64,000 nt of DNA from Pedobacter mendelii. Lineage in GTDB: Bacteria > Bacteroidota > Bacteroidia > Sphingobacteriales > Sphingobacteriaceae. The notes beneath the pieces are model-generated. The model searched no databases, was not told the DNA's origin, and was given only the letters and a program-made list of their open reading frames with translations. The position numbers and the translations under genes were made by a program. The stretch covers positions 705,111 through 769,110 of the forward strand of contig NZ_BMDJ01000001.1 of assembly GCF_014635725.1 (NCBI RefSeq), read 5' to 3'. Of the stretch, positions 27,099-36,990 are shown piece after piece (position 1 is the stretch's first letter; each line of letters begins with the position of its first letter).

Positions 27099-29540
27099 TT
27101 GAAAAAATTACTTTTTGCGGTTATCACTGCAATGCTGCCATTCTTTGCTTTGGCGCAAATTTCTGTCACCGGAAAAGTGACAGATAACAATCAAAAATCT
27201 TTACCTGGAGCAACCCTTAAAATTAGAAATCAGAAAACAGCGGTATTAAGCGATGCCGATGGAAATTTCACTTTATCAAATTTATCTGCAGGGAAGTATG
27301 TTATAGTAGTCAGTTATTTGGGTTATAAATCAATAGAAAAAGCCATTGACCTTACCCAAAATCAAACCACAAATTTTATTTTAACTCCGCAAGCTTTCCT
27401 GGCTGATGAAGTTATTGTTCGTGCTACAAGGGCAAATGAAAAATCGGCTACAACCTATAAAAATATTAGCAAAGCTGAGATTCAGGAAAATAATTTTGGC
27501 CAGGATTTACCTTTTATTCTTCAAAATACGCCCGGCGTAGTTGTCAATTCGGATGCAGGTGCAGGCGTTGGTTATACCGGTATTCGCATCCGTGGAAGCG
27601 ATAATAGCCGGATTAATGTAACGGTAAACGGCATCCCTATTAACGATAGCGAAAGCCAGGGAACATTTTATGTAAACATGCCCGATTTTGCATCGTCTGT
27701 AGATAATATTCAGATTCAGCGTGGTGTTGGTACTTCAACAAATGGAGCGGGTGCTTTCGGTGCAAGTTTAAACATTCAAACAACCGCCAGCGAAATGGAG
27801 CCTTATGCTGAAGTAAATAGCACTTACGGAAGTTTTGATACCTGGAAAAATACCATTAAAGTTGGAACAGGCTTAATCAACAACCGCTTTAGTTTTGATG
27901 GCCGCTTATCAAGAATAAGTTCCGATGGTTACGTAGATAGAGGCGCATCACTTTTAAAATCTTATTTTATGTCGGGCGCTTACCATGGCAATAAAGACTT
28001 GTTGAGAATAAATGTTTTTGCGGGTTCAGAAAAAACTTACCAATCATGGAACGGAATACCAGAATCGAGGCTGAACAATGATGTTGCAGGTATGCAGGCT
28101 TACATCGATAGAAATGGATTAAGCCAGGCAGACGCTGATAATCTTTTAAATTCAGGCCGAACGTATAACAGCTTTTTATACAATAACCAAACCGATAATT
28201 ACACTCAAAATCATTATCAGCTACTTTATGTAAGGCAATTTTCTGATAAGTTCTCTTTCAATGGTGCATTGCACTATACACAAGGAGAAGGCTATTACGA
28301 AGAATACAGAGTTCAAAATGATTTGGCCGATTACGGATTACAACCTGTTACAATTGGAGGAACAACCATTAATAAAACCGATTTAATCCGCCGCCGCTGG
28401 TTAGATAATGATTTTTATGGTGTAACCTATGCATTTAATTATGTGCCAGAAAAGAACCTGAATTTTACTTTGGGTGGTGCTTATAACGAATATAAAGGTG
28501 CACACTTCGGACAAATAATTTGGGCGCAATATGCATCGAATGGAAATATAGACAGGCATTATTATGATAACGATGGTTTTAAAACCGACTTTAACATTTA
28601 TGGAAAAGTGAATTATAGCCCAATTGAAAACCTAAGTTTATTTATGGATTTACAATACCGCAGGGTTTATTATGATATTGCCGGAACAGAAAACAAGCTG
28701 AACACTTTAGCCATTAACGAAACCTTAAATTTCTTCAATCCTAAATTTGGTGCAACTTATTTTATAAATCCAGAAAGCAATTTATATGCTTCATTTAGTG
28801 TAGCTAATAAAGAGCCAAATCGCGATGATTATACGGATGCAGCTGTAAGCGTTTTTCCAAAACCAGAAAACTTAAATGATGTAGAATTAGGCTATCGTTT
28901 TAAAAATAAGCAATTCAATTTAGGTGCAAATGCTTATGGTATGTTCTATAAAAATCAACTGGTTGTTACTGGAAAAATTAACGATGTTGGAGGGAATTAT
29001 CGCCAGAATGTGGATAAAAGTTATCGCTTAGGTATTGAAATTGATGGTTCGTACATCATTAATAAATCATTTGCCTTAAACGCAAATGCAGCACTTAGCA
29101 GAAATAAAATTAAAAATTTTACCGAGTATTATGATGATTACGATAACGGCGGGCAGGTTATAAATAACTATTCGTTAACTGATATTTCATACTCACCCGC
29201 AGCAGTTCTTTTTGGCGAGTTGGTATATAAACCTATCGCTGGTTTTGCAGTTGCTTTACAGAGCAAATACGTAAGTAAACAATATTTAGATAACACTCAA
29301 AATAACGACAGAACCATAAATGGTTATTGGGTTAGCAATGCTCGTTTGGGCTACGATTTTAAATTTGCAGGTGTTAAAAATGTAAACCTTGGCTTGCTTG
29401 TAAATAACCTATTCGATAAGAAATATGAAAGCAATGGATATACTTACGGCTATTTATCTGGCGGAAGCAGGGTTACCGAAAACTTTTATTATCCACAGGC
29501 AGGCACCAACTTCTTACTAAGTTTAAATGTTAAATTTTAA
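27099..29540 (+). CDS. TonB-dependent receptor, predicted thiamine uptake
   Basis: This 813-residue outer-membrane protein uses a TTG start at 27099, which is chosen because it gives a clean signal peptide (MKKLLFAVITAMLPFFALA). A carboxypeptidase-like domain (residues about 21-105) is followed by a TonB plug (LPFILQNTPGVVVNSDAGAG, residues about 138-157, and VGTSTNGAGAFGASLNIQT). A 22-strand barrel follows, ending in an aromatic strand (FLLSLNVKF). Its place directly behind a TPP riboswitch predicts a thiamine or thiamine-precursor ligand, as known for comparable Bacteroidota loci. Confidence 0.85.
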   Translation: MKKLLFAVITAMLPFFALAQISVTGKVTDNNQKSLPGATLKIRNQKTAVLSDADGNFTLSNLSAGKYVIVVSYLGYKSIEKAIDLTQNQTTNFILTPQAFLADEVIVRATRANEKSATTYKNISKAEIQENNFGQDLPFILQNTPGVVVNSDAGAGVGYTGIRIRGSDNSRINVTVNGIPINDSESQGTFYVNMPDFASSVDNIQIQRGVGTSTNGAGAFGASLNIQTTASEMEPYAEVNSTYGSFDTWKNTIKVGTGLINNRFSFDGRLSRISSDGYVDRGASLLKSYFMSGAYHGNKDLLRINVFAGSEKTYQSWNGIPESRLNNDVAGMQAYIDRNGLSQADADNLLNSGRTYNSFLYNNQTDNYTQNHYQLLYVRQFSDKFSFNGALHYTQGEGYYEEYRVQNDLADYGLQPVTIGGTTINKTDLIRRRWLDNDFYGVTYAFNYVPEKNLNFTLGGAYNEYKGAHFGQIIWAQYASNGNIDRHYYDNDGFKTDFNIYGKVNYSPIENLSLFMDLQYRRVYYDIAGTENKLNTLAINETLNFFNPKFGATYFINPESNLYASFSVANKEPNRDDYTDAAVSVFPKPENLNDVELGYRFKNKQFNLGANAYGMFYKNQLVVTGKINDVGGNYRQNVDKSYRLGIEIDGSYIINKSFALNANAALSRNKIKNFTEYYDDYDNGGQVINNYSLTDISYSPAAVLFGELVYKPIAGFAVALQSKYVSKQYLDNTQNNDRTINGYWVSNARLGYDFKFAGVKNVNLGLLVNNLFDKKYESNGYTYGYLSGGSRVTENFYYPQAGTNFLLSLNVKF

Positions 29541-29640
29541 ATTAAGGTAAAAGGTGAAAGGTATTAAGCTAGAAGGATAAAGATCGTTAGAAAAAATATA
29601 ACACGTTTATTTTGAGACTTAGTGTTGTATAATTGCAAAG

Positions 29641-29677
29641 CACGAAGCAATCTTAATGATTACAAGATTGCTTCGTA
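29641..29677. repeat. REP-like hairpin after the TonB receptor gene
   Basis: The 13-bp arms acgaagcaatctt (29642-29654) and aagattgcttcgt (29664-29676) are perfect complements. The flanks cgcagtgatg resemble the common Bacteroidota intergenic palindromes. It may attenuate read-through into thiE. Confidence 0.6.
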
Positions 29678-29774
29678 CCTCGCAGTGATGAGTTTTGAGT
29701 TTAGCTGAAACTTTATTTGATTACTTTTAATCCTGGCCATCTGTAAATCTTTATAATCCTATTCAAATCCTAGC

Positions 29775-30413
29775 ATGAAATACATCGAAAAGTTACAGTA
29801 TATAACACACGACATACCACATTTAACACATGTAGAACAAGCTCAAAATGCATGCGAAGCAGGTGCAAAATGGATTCAATACCGTTGTTTAAGTAAAACT
29901 GATGAGGAGCTTTTGCAAGATATCAACGAGATTGCAGGCATTTGTGATGACTGGGGAACAACCCTTATTGTAACCAATCATATTCATTTAAATGAAAAGG
30001 CTGATATTCAGGGATTTCACATCGAAGATATGGATGCAGATTTTAACAAACTTCGCACGCAGGTTGGTGATGATATAACTTTAGGTGGCTCGGCAAATAC
30101 CATTGATAACTTAATCCGTTTGGCCAAACAAGGTGTAGATTATGCCGGTTTCGGACCTTTTGCTGTAACAGAAACTAAACCCAATAATTATCCCTTTATA
30201 ACGCTAAGTCAATACAGAAACGCAATTAAAGAATTAGAAAATCAAAACTTAAACCTTCCAATTTTAGCGGTTGGCGGCATAACCAATTACGATGTTGAAA
30301 GTTTAATGCAAACCGGAATTTATGGCATTGCCGTTTCTGGAGCAATAAATTTTGCTGATGATTTTACCCAAGCCTATCAGGATTTTTACGAGGCAGTAAA
30401 ACTTTTAAGTTAG
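29775..30413 (+). CDS. thiE: Thiamine phosphate synthase
   Basis: This 212-residue TIM-barrel protein shows the ThiE motifs WIQYRC near residue 34, GFHIEDMDADFNKLR near residue 77, the catalytic loop GFGPFAVTETKPN near residues 129-141, and LPILAVGGITNYDVESLM near residues 160-178. It joins the thiazole and pyrimidine phosphates to form thiamine phosphate. No thiC, thiG or thiD lies in this window, so the locus looks more like salvage than full synthesis. It is about 230 bases after the receptor gene. Confidence 0.9.
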   Translation: MKYIEKLQYITHDIPHLTHVEQAQNACEAGAKWIQYRCLSKTDEELLQDINEIAGICDDWGTTLIVTNHIHLNEKADIQGFHIEDMDADFNKLRTQVGDDITLGGSANTIDNLIRLAKQGVDYAGFGPFAVTETKPNNYPFITLSQYRNAIKELENQNLNLPILAVGGITNYDVESLMQTGIYGIAVSGAINFADDFTQAYQDFYEAVKLLS

Positions 30414-30485
30414 CAGTTTTCCGTTCTCAATTCCCAATATCAACGTTAACATCGAATCTTCTCACTATTTTTTTATATTCGCAAG

Positions 30486-31046
30486 ATGTCTTCACACCAT
30501 ATTGTAAAAGAAAAACAAGAGCCAGCCTTATATATTGATGAGCTTGGAAATTTTAATGAGGAACTTTTAGGTCAGCTATTAGAATGGAGCCCAACGCTTT
30601 TAGTAAGTGGCGAGCACTACGAGAAAATTATTTCTTTAGGTTTAAAAGTAGATGTTTTAGTTAACGGCAAAGAAACTGGAACCCAGGAAGACACTAAATT
30701 TGTTCATGGTTTGGTCGATGATTTAATGGTTGCCATGAACTATCTATACGAAGAGAAATTTCCTGCGGTTAATGTGATAACAACTAAATTCGACCTCGAA
30801 AAATTTGCAGGTTTTGAAGACAAAATTAACCTCGTTGTTTTTACCGAAAAAGCCAAACACTATCCAATTAAATCAGGTTTTTCTGTTTGGAAACCTGCAG
30901 GAAGTGAATTTTTAATCCACGGCAACCGTTACCTGGAAGTTACAAATCTTACCCAAAATGAGGATGAAGTTTTCGAAGTTGTTAACGATGGTTTTGTAGA
31001 ATTCACATTCTCAGGCCAGCCAATTTTTATTAGCGAACCATTATGA
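30486..31046 (+). CDS. Divergent thiamine-pyrophosphokinase-like protein
   Basis: This 186-residue protein is weakly similar in layout to thiamine pyrophosphokinase. The segment ISLGLKVDVLVNGKETG occupies the place of the usual G-D-F-D-S motif, VHGLVDDLMVAMNYLYEEKFPAVNVIT lies where the T-D catalytic helix would be, and the C-terminal part WKPAGSEFLIHGNRYLEV and VNDGFVEFTFSGQPIFIS matches the thiamine-binding half. The canonical acidic catalytic motif is not visible, so activity is uncertain. The thiamine context supports the assignment. It overlaps the next gene by 4 bases. Confidence 0.5.
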   Translation: MSSHHIVKEKQEPALYIDELGNFNEELLGQLLEWSPTLLVSGEHYEKIISLGLKVDVLVNGKETGTQEDTKFVHGLVDDLMVAMNYLYEEKFPAVNVITTKFDLEKFAGFEDKINLVVFTEKAKHYPIKSGFSVWKPAGSEFLIHGNRYLEVTNLTQNEDEVFEVVNDGFVEFTFSGQPIFISEPL

Positions 31047-31537
31047 TTACGCTTAGAAAAGGAAAAGAACAGGACATAGAATTAATCCAGGAAATTGCCA
31101 CAGCAACCTGGCCATCAACCTATCTCGACATTATCGGTCAGGCACAAATTGATTATATGCTTGATAAAATGTACAGCAAAGGCGAATTGCTTAAGCAATT
31201 AATGGATGGTCATACCTTTATTATCGCCGAGGATGGCTCAGAAAGCTACGGCTTTGCAGGTTACTCCATCGTTGGGCATGAAGAAAGAATTTACAAATTG
31301 CATAAACTCTATGTTTTACCTTCTGCACATGGCAAAGGTGTTGGAAAAATTCTAATGAATGAAGTATTTAATCAGGTTAAAGAAGCCGGCGCATCATCTT
31401 TAGAATTAAATGTAAACAAGCATAATAAAGCCAAAGATTTCTACCTAAAAGCTGGTTTTATCGTTAAAGAATCTGTTAAGCTAGATATCGGTAATGGATA
31501 TTTTATGGATGATTATGTGATGGAGTATAAGTTTTAA
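31043..31537 (+). CDS. GNAT family N-acetyltransferase
   Basis: This 164-residue protein shows the acetyl-CoA-binding loop LPSAHGKGVGKILMNEV near residues 92-108 and the C-terminal pattern LNVNKHNKAKDFYLKAGFI near residues 120-138. The acceptor substrate cannot be predicted. Its start overlaps the TPK-like gene by 4 bases, so it belongs to the riboswitch-controlled transcript or its end. Confidence 0.9.
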   Translation: MITLRKGKEQDIELIQEIATATWPSTYLDIIGQAQIDYMLDKMYSKGELLKQLMDGHTFIIAEDGSESYGFAGYSIVGHEERIYKLHKLYVLPSAHGKGVGKILMNEVFNQVKEAGASSLELNVNKHNKAKDFYLKAGFIVKESVKLDIGNGYFMDDYVMEYKF

Positions 31538-31604
31538 CGAACCAGCTCAAATCGTCCTTTCGAGCGAAGCCGAGAAATCTTTGAACCATATATTTAACCA
31601 ACAG

Positions 31605-31660
31605 AAAGCCACAGATTTACAGATTAACATAAAAAATCTGTAAATCTGTGGCTTTTATAT
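31605..31660. terminator. Strong bidirectional terminator after the thiamine operon
   Basis: Arms of 21 bases at 31605-31625 and 31635-31655 are perfect complements around a 9-base loop, with A and T runs outside on both sides. It lies between the convergent GNAT and M28-peptidase genes. Confidence 0.85.
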
Positions 31661-31678
31661 TTAAAACCAATCGACTAA

Positions 31679-32986
31679 TTACTGCTTCAATTTAGGGATT
31701 CTTGTTGGCGTATCAGTTCCATTGATAATAGAAGTTGCACTTTTAGCAATCGCCTTAATTGTAGATAAGATATTTTCTACATCTAGTGAGCTATATTCAT
31801 CCTTTACTGTATGGTATAATTTATCAATATCAATTTTATCGGTACTAATTGTGTGCGCCGGAACACCTAATGCGGCGAGTGTTGCATTATCACTGCGATA
31901 AAATAAATTTTGCTCCGGATATGGATCAGGGTGGAAAGTAAACTCCGTTCCCGTTAAGTTTTTCTGCAAAATTTTTCCAAAATCAGAACGCTCATAGCCC
32001 GTAATAAAGGCGGTATTCTTACCAAACTTCGAATCCTTTCCAATCATTTCGATGTTAAACATGGCTACAACATCATCAGGATTTAATTTTTCTGAGAAAT
32101 ATCTTGCACCAAAACCACCAATTTCTTCTGCCGTAAAAGCAACAAAAATTAAAGTACGCTCATTATTTTTTTGAGCTTTGTAATACTTCGCTAAAGCAAT
32201 CATTGCGGTTGTGCCAGAAGCATCATCATCCGCACCGTTTGCAATACTATCTCCATCAACAGATTTAGTAATGCCTAAATGATCGTAATGACCAGAAAAA
32301 ACCACCAATTCTTTTTCTTTCGATTTACCGGGAATCATTCCTGCTACATTGAAAAGCGGCAATTTCTCTGTTCTATTCTTTACTTCGACATTAAATTCTT
32401 TCGCTTCATTTACACCAAGTACAAATACCATGGCATCCTGCGTAGGGTTTTGCATATCCTTTTCATCTAACATAGCACCACGACCAGCAAACGATTTATA
32501 GCGTTTAAAATCAGCAGCAAATTTTTCACTAACTAAAACAACTTGCTTTTTCCCAGCACGACTTAATGTACGATACTGAGCTATAAACGTTTTCGAAGTA
32601 TCTAACTTCACAACGCCATCACCGTTAGTTTGATTAAAAGCTACCATTGGCGATTTACCTATAACCAAAATGTTTTCCTGAGGAATGGTTTGTCCATCAA
32701 CAACCAATTTTGTAGGTTCTGGTGTAAGTTTGATTTTATAAAAACTCTGACGAAATGATGCCTCACCTGCTAAAGGTTTTAAACCTATTTTTTTAAACTC
32801 AGATTCTATAAAAGTTGCGGCTTTATCAATGCCTGGCGTAAATGTACCACGGCCTTGCATATCATCAGCACTTAAGGTTTTAATTAAATGGTCGGTATAT
32901 TCGCGGGTTATAATTTTATCGATATTTTGAGCGCTTAACTGCAAAGTTGCCATACTGGCCAGCGCAAAAAAGAAAAGTTTTTTCAT
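31679..32986 (-). CDS. M28 family metallopeptidase, secreted
   Basis: This 435-residue protein has a signal peptide ending near LSAQ. The M28 zinc site is visible in FSGHYDHLGI (His and Asp ligands, residues about 230-239), SIANGADDDASGTTAM (Asp ligand, about 247-262), FTAEEIGGFGARYF (catalytic Glu pair) and the late HTISTD ligand region near residue 377. It removes N-terminal amino acids from peptides in the periplasm or outside. It is transcribed alone. Confidence 0.9.
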   Translation of the reverse strand: MKKLFFFALASMATLQLSAQNIDKIITREYTDHLIKTLSADDMQGRGTFTPGIDKAATFIESEFKKIGLKPLAGEASFRQSFYKIKLTPEPTKLVVDGQTIPQENILVIGKSPMVAFNQTNGDGVVKLDTSKTFIAQYRTLSRAGKKQVVLVSEKFAADFKRYKSFAGRGAMLDEKDMQNPTQDAMVFVLGVNEAKEFNVEVKNRTEKLPLFNVAGMIPGKSKEKELVVFSGHYDHLGITKSVDGDSIANGADDDASGTTAMIALAKYYKAQKNNERTLIFVAFTAEEIGGFGARYFSEKLNPDDVVAMFNIEMIGKDSKFGKNTAFITGYERSDFGKILQKNLTGTEFTFHPDPYPEQNLFYRSDNATLAALGVPAHTISTDKIDIDKLYHTVKDEYSSLDVENILSTIKAIAKSATSIINGTDTPTRIPKLKQ

Positions 32987-33021
32987 CTGTTTAAATTTTA
33001 TTTTTTATTTGTAAAAGTGGC

Positions 33022-33228
33022 TGTCTCAAAAATGATTTTTCAGATTTGTTAGCAGAATAAATATTTCGACTGTCCGTCATTGCCGTAAGAACGGGAATCT
33101 TAAAGCAAAAGAAAGGTTAATCAATATGGCCCAACTAAAGCATTAAGATGCCCAGTCAAGCTGAGCATGACATAACCGCCAGATTTAATTCCGATACAAA
33201 TTTCGAATTTGCTATTCTGAAACAGCTA
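33022..33228. mobile_element. MITE-like element, family 1, copy B
   Basis: The ends aagtggctgtctcaaaaat and the complement of attctgaaacagctactt form an inverted repeat with about 15 of 18 matches. The interior matches copy A at 21074-21288. There is no coding capacity. The element lies between the M28 and M61 peptidase genes. Confidence 0.65.
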
Positions 33229-33280
33229 CTTCATTAATTATAAGTTTAAGTTGTGCTAATCTAAGCTTTTGGTTTGATTA

Positions 33281-35113
33281 TTATTTCAATTTAACCTGGG
33301 TATTTAACCAGTTATCTCTAAAGGTTTGCATATCCTCTGTTAAACTTCCGCCTGTTTTCTCAATGGATACAATTTCCAGTGCAGGATTTTCGGCGAAGGT
33401 AAGTTTTGTTGATTTTGCTTCACCGCGATAAGTATATGTTACATCTACAACATCTCCGGGTTTGTGTGCTTCAGTTACTTTAGTTAATGAAGCCTGATCT
33501 TTTATTTCAACACCATCTAATGTTAACAGTACATCACCAACATCCAAACCTGCCTGATAAACAGGTGTTCCGACAGTGCTTTGTGGTAAAGTAACTTTTC
33601 CATTCTCAAAAGATAAGCGCATTAAGCCTGTGTAAGCTTTGCCAGGATTTGCTTTGCGCAATACAAAGCCTGCGTTTAGCAATAGTTTTACGTAATCACT
33701 CTTCTCTGTTCCGTAAATATATCTTTTAAAGAAATCGGCAGCAAAGCTTGGGTTTTTGGTTAAAATACCTAAAGTTTTTTCCAAATCGGGAACAGTGTAA
33801 GCAATTTCTGGCTTACCATAAGTTTTCCATAAAGCCCGCATATAATCATCAAGTGTTAGCTTAAAATCTGCCCGTAACCGAAGATCTAAAGCCAGCGCTG
33901 TAGCAGCACCATAAGTATAATAGGAAAGAAAAATATTGCCTTTGTTCGTTTGATCAATCGCAACGCCTGCATCAGCAAAAACTGCGTAGCGACTTGCCTG
34001 TATTGGCGAGTAATTTTTAGCACCTGGAGAATTCAAAACTGCATTGACCAAACCGCTAAAGGTTTGCGCTGCATTATCAACCGTTTTAAAACCAGCTCTG
34101 GTTAATAATAAGGCACCATAATATTGTGTAAATCCTTCAGCCAGCCAAAGTTCGTTACTCATGTTTGAGTGAGTAAAATTGAAAGGCTCAAGCGTTTTTG
34201 GCCTTAATCTTTCAACATTCCAGCTGTGGAAATATTCATGAGAAAATGTACCTAACAAATTGGATTCGTAACCATCAATTTTTGGTGTACGCTGAACAAT
34301 TATAGTCGAGTTTCTGTGCTCCATTCCATCTCCTGCATTATCAGGGTAAACATCATGAAGGAAATAATAATTGCCATAATCATAATTCGGAAATTCGCCC
34401 CAAACCGCTAAATGTTCATCTACCATTTTTTTCAGCATCACAGCATAGTTATCAACGGTTTTTTGATCGTCGTTTGAATGTGAAACCAAATGAATAGTCT
34501 GCATTTTCCCATCCGTATTTTTTACTTGCCAGCTTGCGGTTTTATAGTTTGCAATTTCTGTTGGGCTATCCATAAAATACTGAAGATTGGCAGCATAATA
34601 GGTATCGTTACCCATTGGTTTTAATTGAGTAGCGACTTTCCAATTTTGTTTTTCGCTATGGTTAAATTTCACTAAGCGGACACGATTGTCCATCCCAATT
34701 GGGAAGGCAAAAGTTGCCGGAATATTCATGTGCGCATGAGTTTCATCAAAACCTGCATAAGTACCATCAATCCAGTTACCAAAAATTGTATAGGTTATTT
34801 TGACGCTTTTACTGTGATTAGAGATTGTATAAACATCGCCTTCAAATTGATTTAAGGCTAATTCTTTCCCCGAACCATCGAAAGCTTTAAGGTTGTAAAC
34901 GTTTTTGCCGAATTCATGTGTAGCATATCTTCCTGGCGATGAGCGGCTCATCCTAACCGTTAAAGTTCCAGCCGGAACATTCGGAATTTGCATAGTTATT
35001 TCTGCCTCATGATGAATGGCGTTGGGAAAAGAAACGGTATAACTGATTTCATTTTGAGCAAAAGCGCCTAAAGACAATAACATTGCCGCAGCGGTTCCAA
35101 GAATTTTCTTCAT
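33281..35113 (-). CDS. M61 family (glycyl) aminopeptidase with PDZ domain
   Basis: This 610-residue secreted protein (signal ends near LGAFA) has an N-terminal beta domain. The M61 catalytic site HEYFHSWNVERLRP lies near residues 290-303, with the third zinc ligand Glu in NELWLAEGFTQYY near residue 324. A C-terminal PDZ domain (STVGTPVYQAGLDVGDVLLTLDG, residues about 515-537) follows. Family members release N-terminal glycine or alanine. Length fits the family. Confidence 0.9.
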   Translation of the reverse strand: MKKILGTAAAMLLSLGAFAQNEISYTVSFPNAIHHEAEITMQIPNVPAGTLTVRMSRSSPGRYATHEFGKNVYNLKAFDGSGKELALNQFEGDVYTISNHSKSVKITYTIFGNWIDGTYAGFDETHAHMNIPATFAFPIGMDNRVRLVKFNHSEKQNWKVATQLKPMGNDTYYAANLQYFMDSPTEIANYKTASWQVKNTDGKMQTIHLVSHSNDDQKTVDNYAVMLKKMVDEHLAVWGEFPNYDYGNYYFLHDVYPDNAGDGMEHRNSTIIVQRTPKIDGYESNLLGTFSHEYFHSWNVERLRPKTLEPFNFTHSNMSNELWLAEGFTQYYGALLLTRAGFKTVDNAAQTFSGLVNAVLNSPGAKNYSPIQASRYAVFADAGVAIDQTNKGNIFLSYYTYGAATALALDLRLRADFKLTLDDYMRALWKTYGKPEIAYTVPDLEKTLGILTKNPSFAADFFKRYIYGTEKSDYVKLLLNAGFVLRKANPGKAYTGLMRLSFENGKVTLPQSTVGTPVYQAGLDVGDVLLTLDGVEIKDQASLTKVTEAHKPGDVVDVTYTYRGEAKSTKLTFAENPALEIVSIEKTGGSLTEDMQTFRDNWLNTQVKLK

Positions 35114-35151
35114 AAAAAGGTTTTGATGGCGTTAAATTACATAAAATTCAA

Positions 35152-35602
35152 TGTAAGATGTAATTATGGGTGATGTAATGATGTAAGATGGTTGATGTAA
35201 TAAAGACTAAACCAGAATTGAAGGATTTACATGGCATTACATTAATAACTTGAGTTCGATTATTAATTTTCCTTTACATCATTAATAAGCTGCTTTTTTT
35301 AGTTTACGTCGAGGCTCTATGACAAATCAATTTCTCCTTGAATTTTGTCACGTTGAGCTTGTCGAAACGCCCCAAAAGACAGTTTTTACAAGTCCTTCGA
35401 CAGGCTCAGGATGACATTTTGTATTTATAATATAGCCTCCTTCTTTGCAGGAAAGATGCTGAAATAAATTCAGCAAGACGTGTCGTACAAGCAATACGAC
35501 GATGACATAGCAAAATATTACGTTTAAGAATCGGACTCAGGTTAATACGCCCATTTCCCTTCTTACCTTTTCCATCACCCATCATCCATAATTACATCTT
35601 AC
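35152..35602. repeat. Inverted-repeat pair flanking a dispersed element
   Basis: The 17-base word gtaagatgtaattatgg at 35153-35169 recurs as a perfect reverse complement at 35586-35602. Both sit in stretches of related low-complexity words (gatgtaatgatgtaagatgg; catcttacatcttacc). No gene is seen in the 35114-35630 gap. Confidence 0.55.
35310..35440. mobile_element. MITE-like element, family 2, copy A
   Basis: The ends GAGGCTCTATGACAAAT and ATTTATAATATAGCCTC form an inverted repeat with 13 of 17 matches. The interior (gagcttgtcgaaacgcccc; caagtccttcgacaggctc) aligns with 45902-46059. It has no coding capacity. Confidence 0.6.
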
Positions 35603-35630
35603 CTTTCCATCTTACATCTTACCTTTTCCA

Positions 35631-36755
35631 TCACTCCTTATCCCAATCGTACTGCTCTAAATCGCGATATGCTTTACCCTTTAAAATTTCCTTTTGCTTT
35701 GATGACTCCGAATCAACCCGGGTTTCGTGAATGTTATCGGCCACCTCGAACCTGAAATCTTTATTTTTTTTCGATTCGTAAATGGAAACCTCATCGCCGT
35801 CGGCGATAACGTAATCGTACGGTCCGCGGGCACTCATTAATTTAACAAACACAGGTAAGCACTCGAAGAAAATGAATAATAAGCCAATAAAGGTAACCGC
35901 CAGCGCCGTATTGTTATCTCTTGTGCCGTCGGCATTAAATTTCAGCTGACCTAAAGCCCAGTTTCTATCGGCAAAACCGGCAATATTTGCCAAACTATCT
36001 AACTGTTTATCGGTGAAAAGTTTGGCGGTAAAAAGGCCATCAAATTCCTTGCGTTTATCAATAAAAGATTCTGCCTTATTAATATTTGATTTTAAGCTAT
36101 CTAACTCAGAAGTTCGTTGTTGTATCTCGGCTTCCTTACGTTTTGCAAATGGTCCGTAACCCAATACACCAGAAGTTTCGGTCGTTTTATTTCCAAAAAT
36201 TTCGAAATTGAGTTTCTGCCGGTCGGCCTTAATGCCTTTTTCCAAGGAATCTCTCGTTGCTTTTTGTTGATTCAATCTGCCGAACTCCACCTGATATTTG
36301 TTTTCGAAAGCTTTGTTAAGTGTATCTATTTTGGAGCGTTGTCCGTTCAGGTAACTCACTTTTAAACGCTCTTTAATTTCCTTGTCAAAAATTTTCAGTT
36401 CAATAGGGCGGGAGATTACAATACCAATCATAATCGCAAGCAAGATACGTGGTGTAGCTTGTAAAATTTGTTTGTTTGTCGAGGCGCTTTTGTTAATGCT
36501 TGATACGATGTATCTATCCATATTAAAAATGGCGGCACCCCATAAAAAGCCAAAAATGATGGCGAAAACAACAGCTAAATCATCTCCTTTAAAAACGAAA
36601 TACATGGCATAGCCACCAGATAGAGCAGCAAATAGGCCAGTAAAGAAGATGGTGGCACCAATGCCAGTATATTTATTTTGTTCTGAAGAATACTTTTCCA
36701 GTGTAGAGATGTGAGCACCAGAGCAAAACCAAAAAAAACGGTTCAGTTTATCCAT
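35631..36755 (-). CDS. DUF4407 membrane protein
   Basis: This 374-residue protein has two N-terminal membrane helices (residues about 30-53 and 60-77), a third around residues 103-118 with ISRPIELKIF, a long charged coiled-coil region (residues about 125-275) and a last helix near residues 280-302. This is the DUF4407 layout. The function is unknown. It is a single gene. A second DUF4407 protein is at 56019-57254. Confidence 0.8.
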   Translation of the reverse strand: MDKLNRFFWFCSGAHISTLEKYSSEQNKYTGIGATIFFTGLFAALSGGYAMYFVFKGDDLAVVFAIIFGFLWGAAIFNMDRYIVSSINKSASTNKQILQATPRILLAIMIGIVISRPIELKIFDKEIKERLKVSYLNGQRSKIDTLNKAFENKYQVEFGRLNQQKATRDSLEKGIKADRQKLNFEIFGNKTTETSGVLGYGPFAKRKEAEIQQRTSELDSLKSNINKAESFIDKRKEFDGLFTAKLFTDKQLDSLANIAGFADRNWALGQLKFNADGTRDNNTALAVTFIGLLFIFFECLPVFVKLMSARGPYDYVIADGDEVSIYESKKNKDFRFEVADNIHETRVDSESSKQKEILKGKAYRDLEQYDWDKE

Positions 36756-36966
36756 TTATAACTATTTACAATTAAACGCCTGAAGGGTTGATATGTTACA
36801 GATTTGGCTAAAATATTTGCGATTACCCTTATATATTGACCCATTAAATTACACATCGACAGTTATTTACAATCTTTGCACTTTTAAAGAATAGCATTTT
36901 GACAAATGAAAAACGAAAAACAGTAATAGGGTGATTAAGTAAACATTATCCGTTAAGTGTTTTTTG

Positions 36967-36974
36967 TATATTTG
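36967..36974 (+). promoter_or_regulatory. Putative -7 box TATATTTG of the rhodanese gene
   Basis: The octamer matches TAnnTTTG and lies 16 bases before the ATG. Confidence 0.4.
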
Positions 36975-36990
36975 AAAAAATATATTTTAC

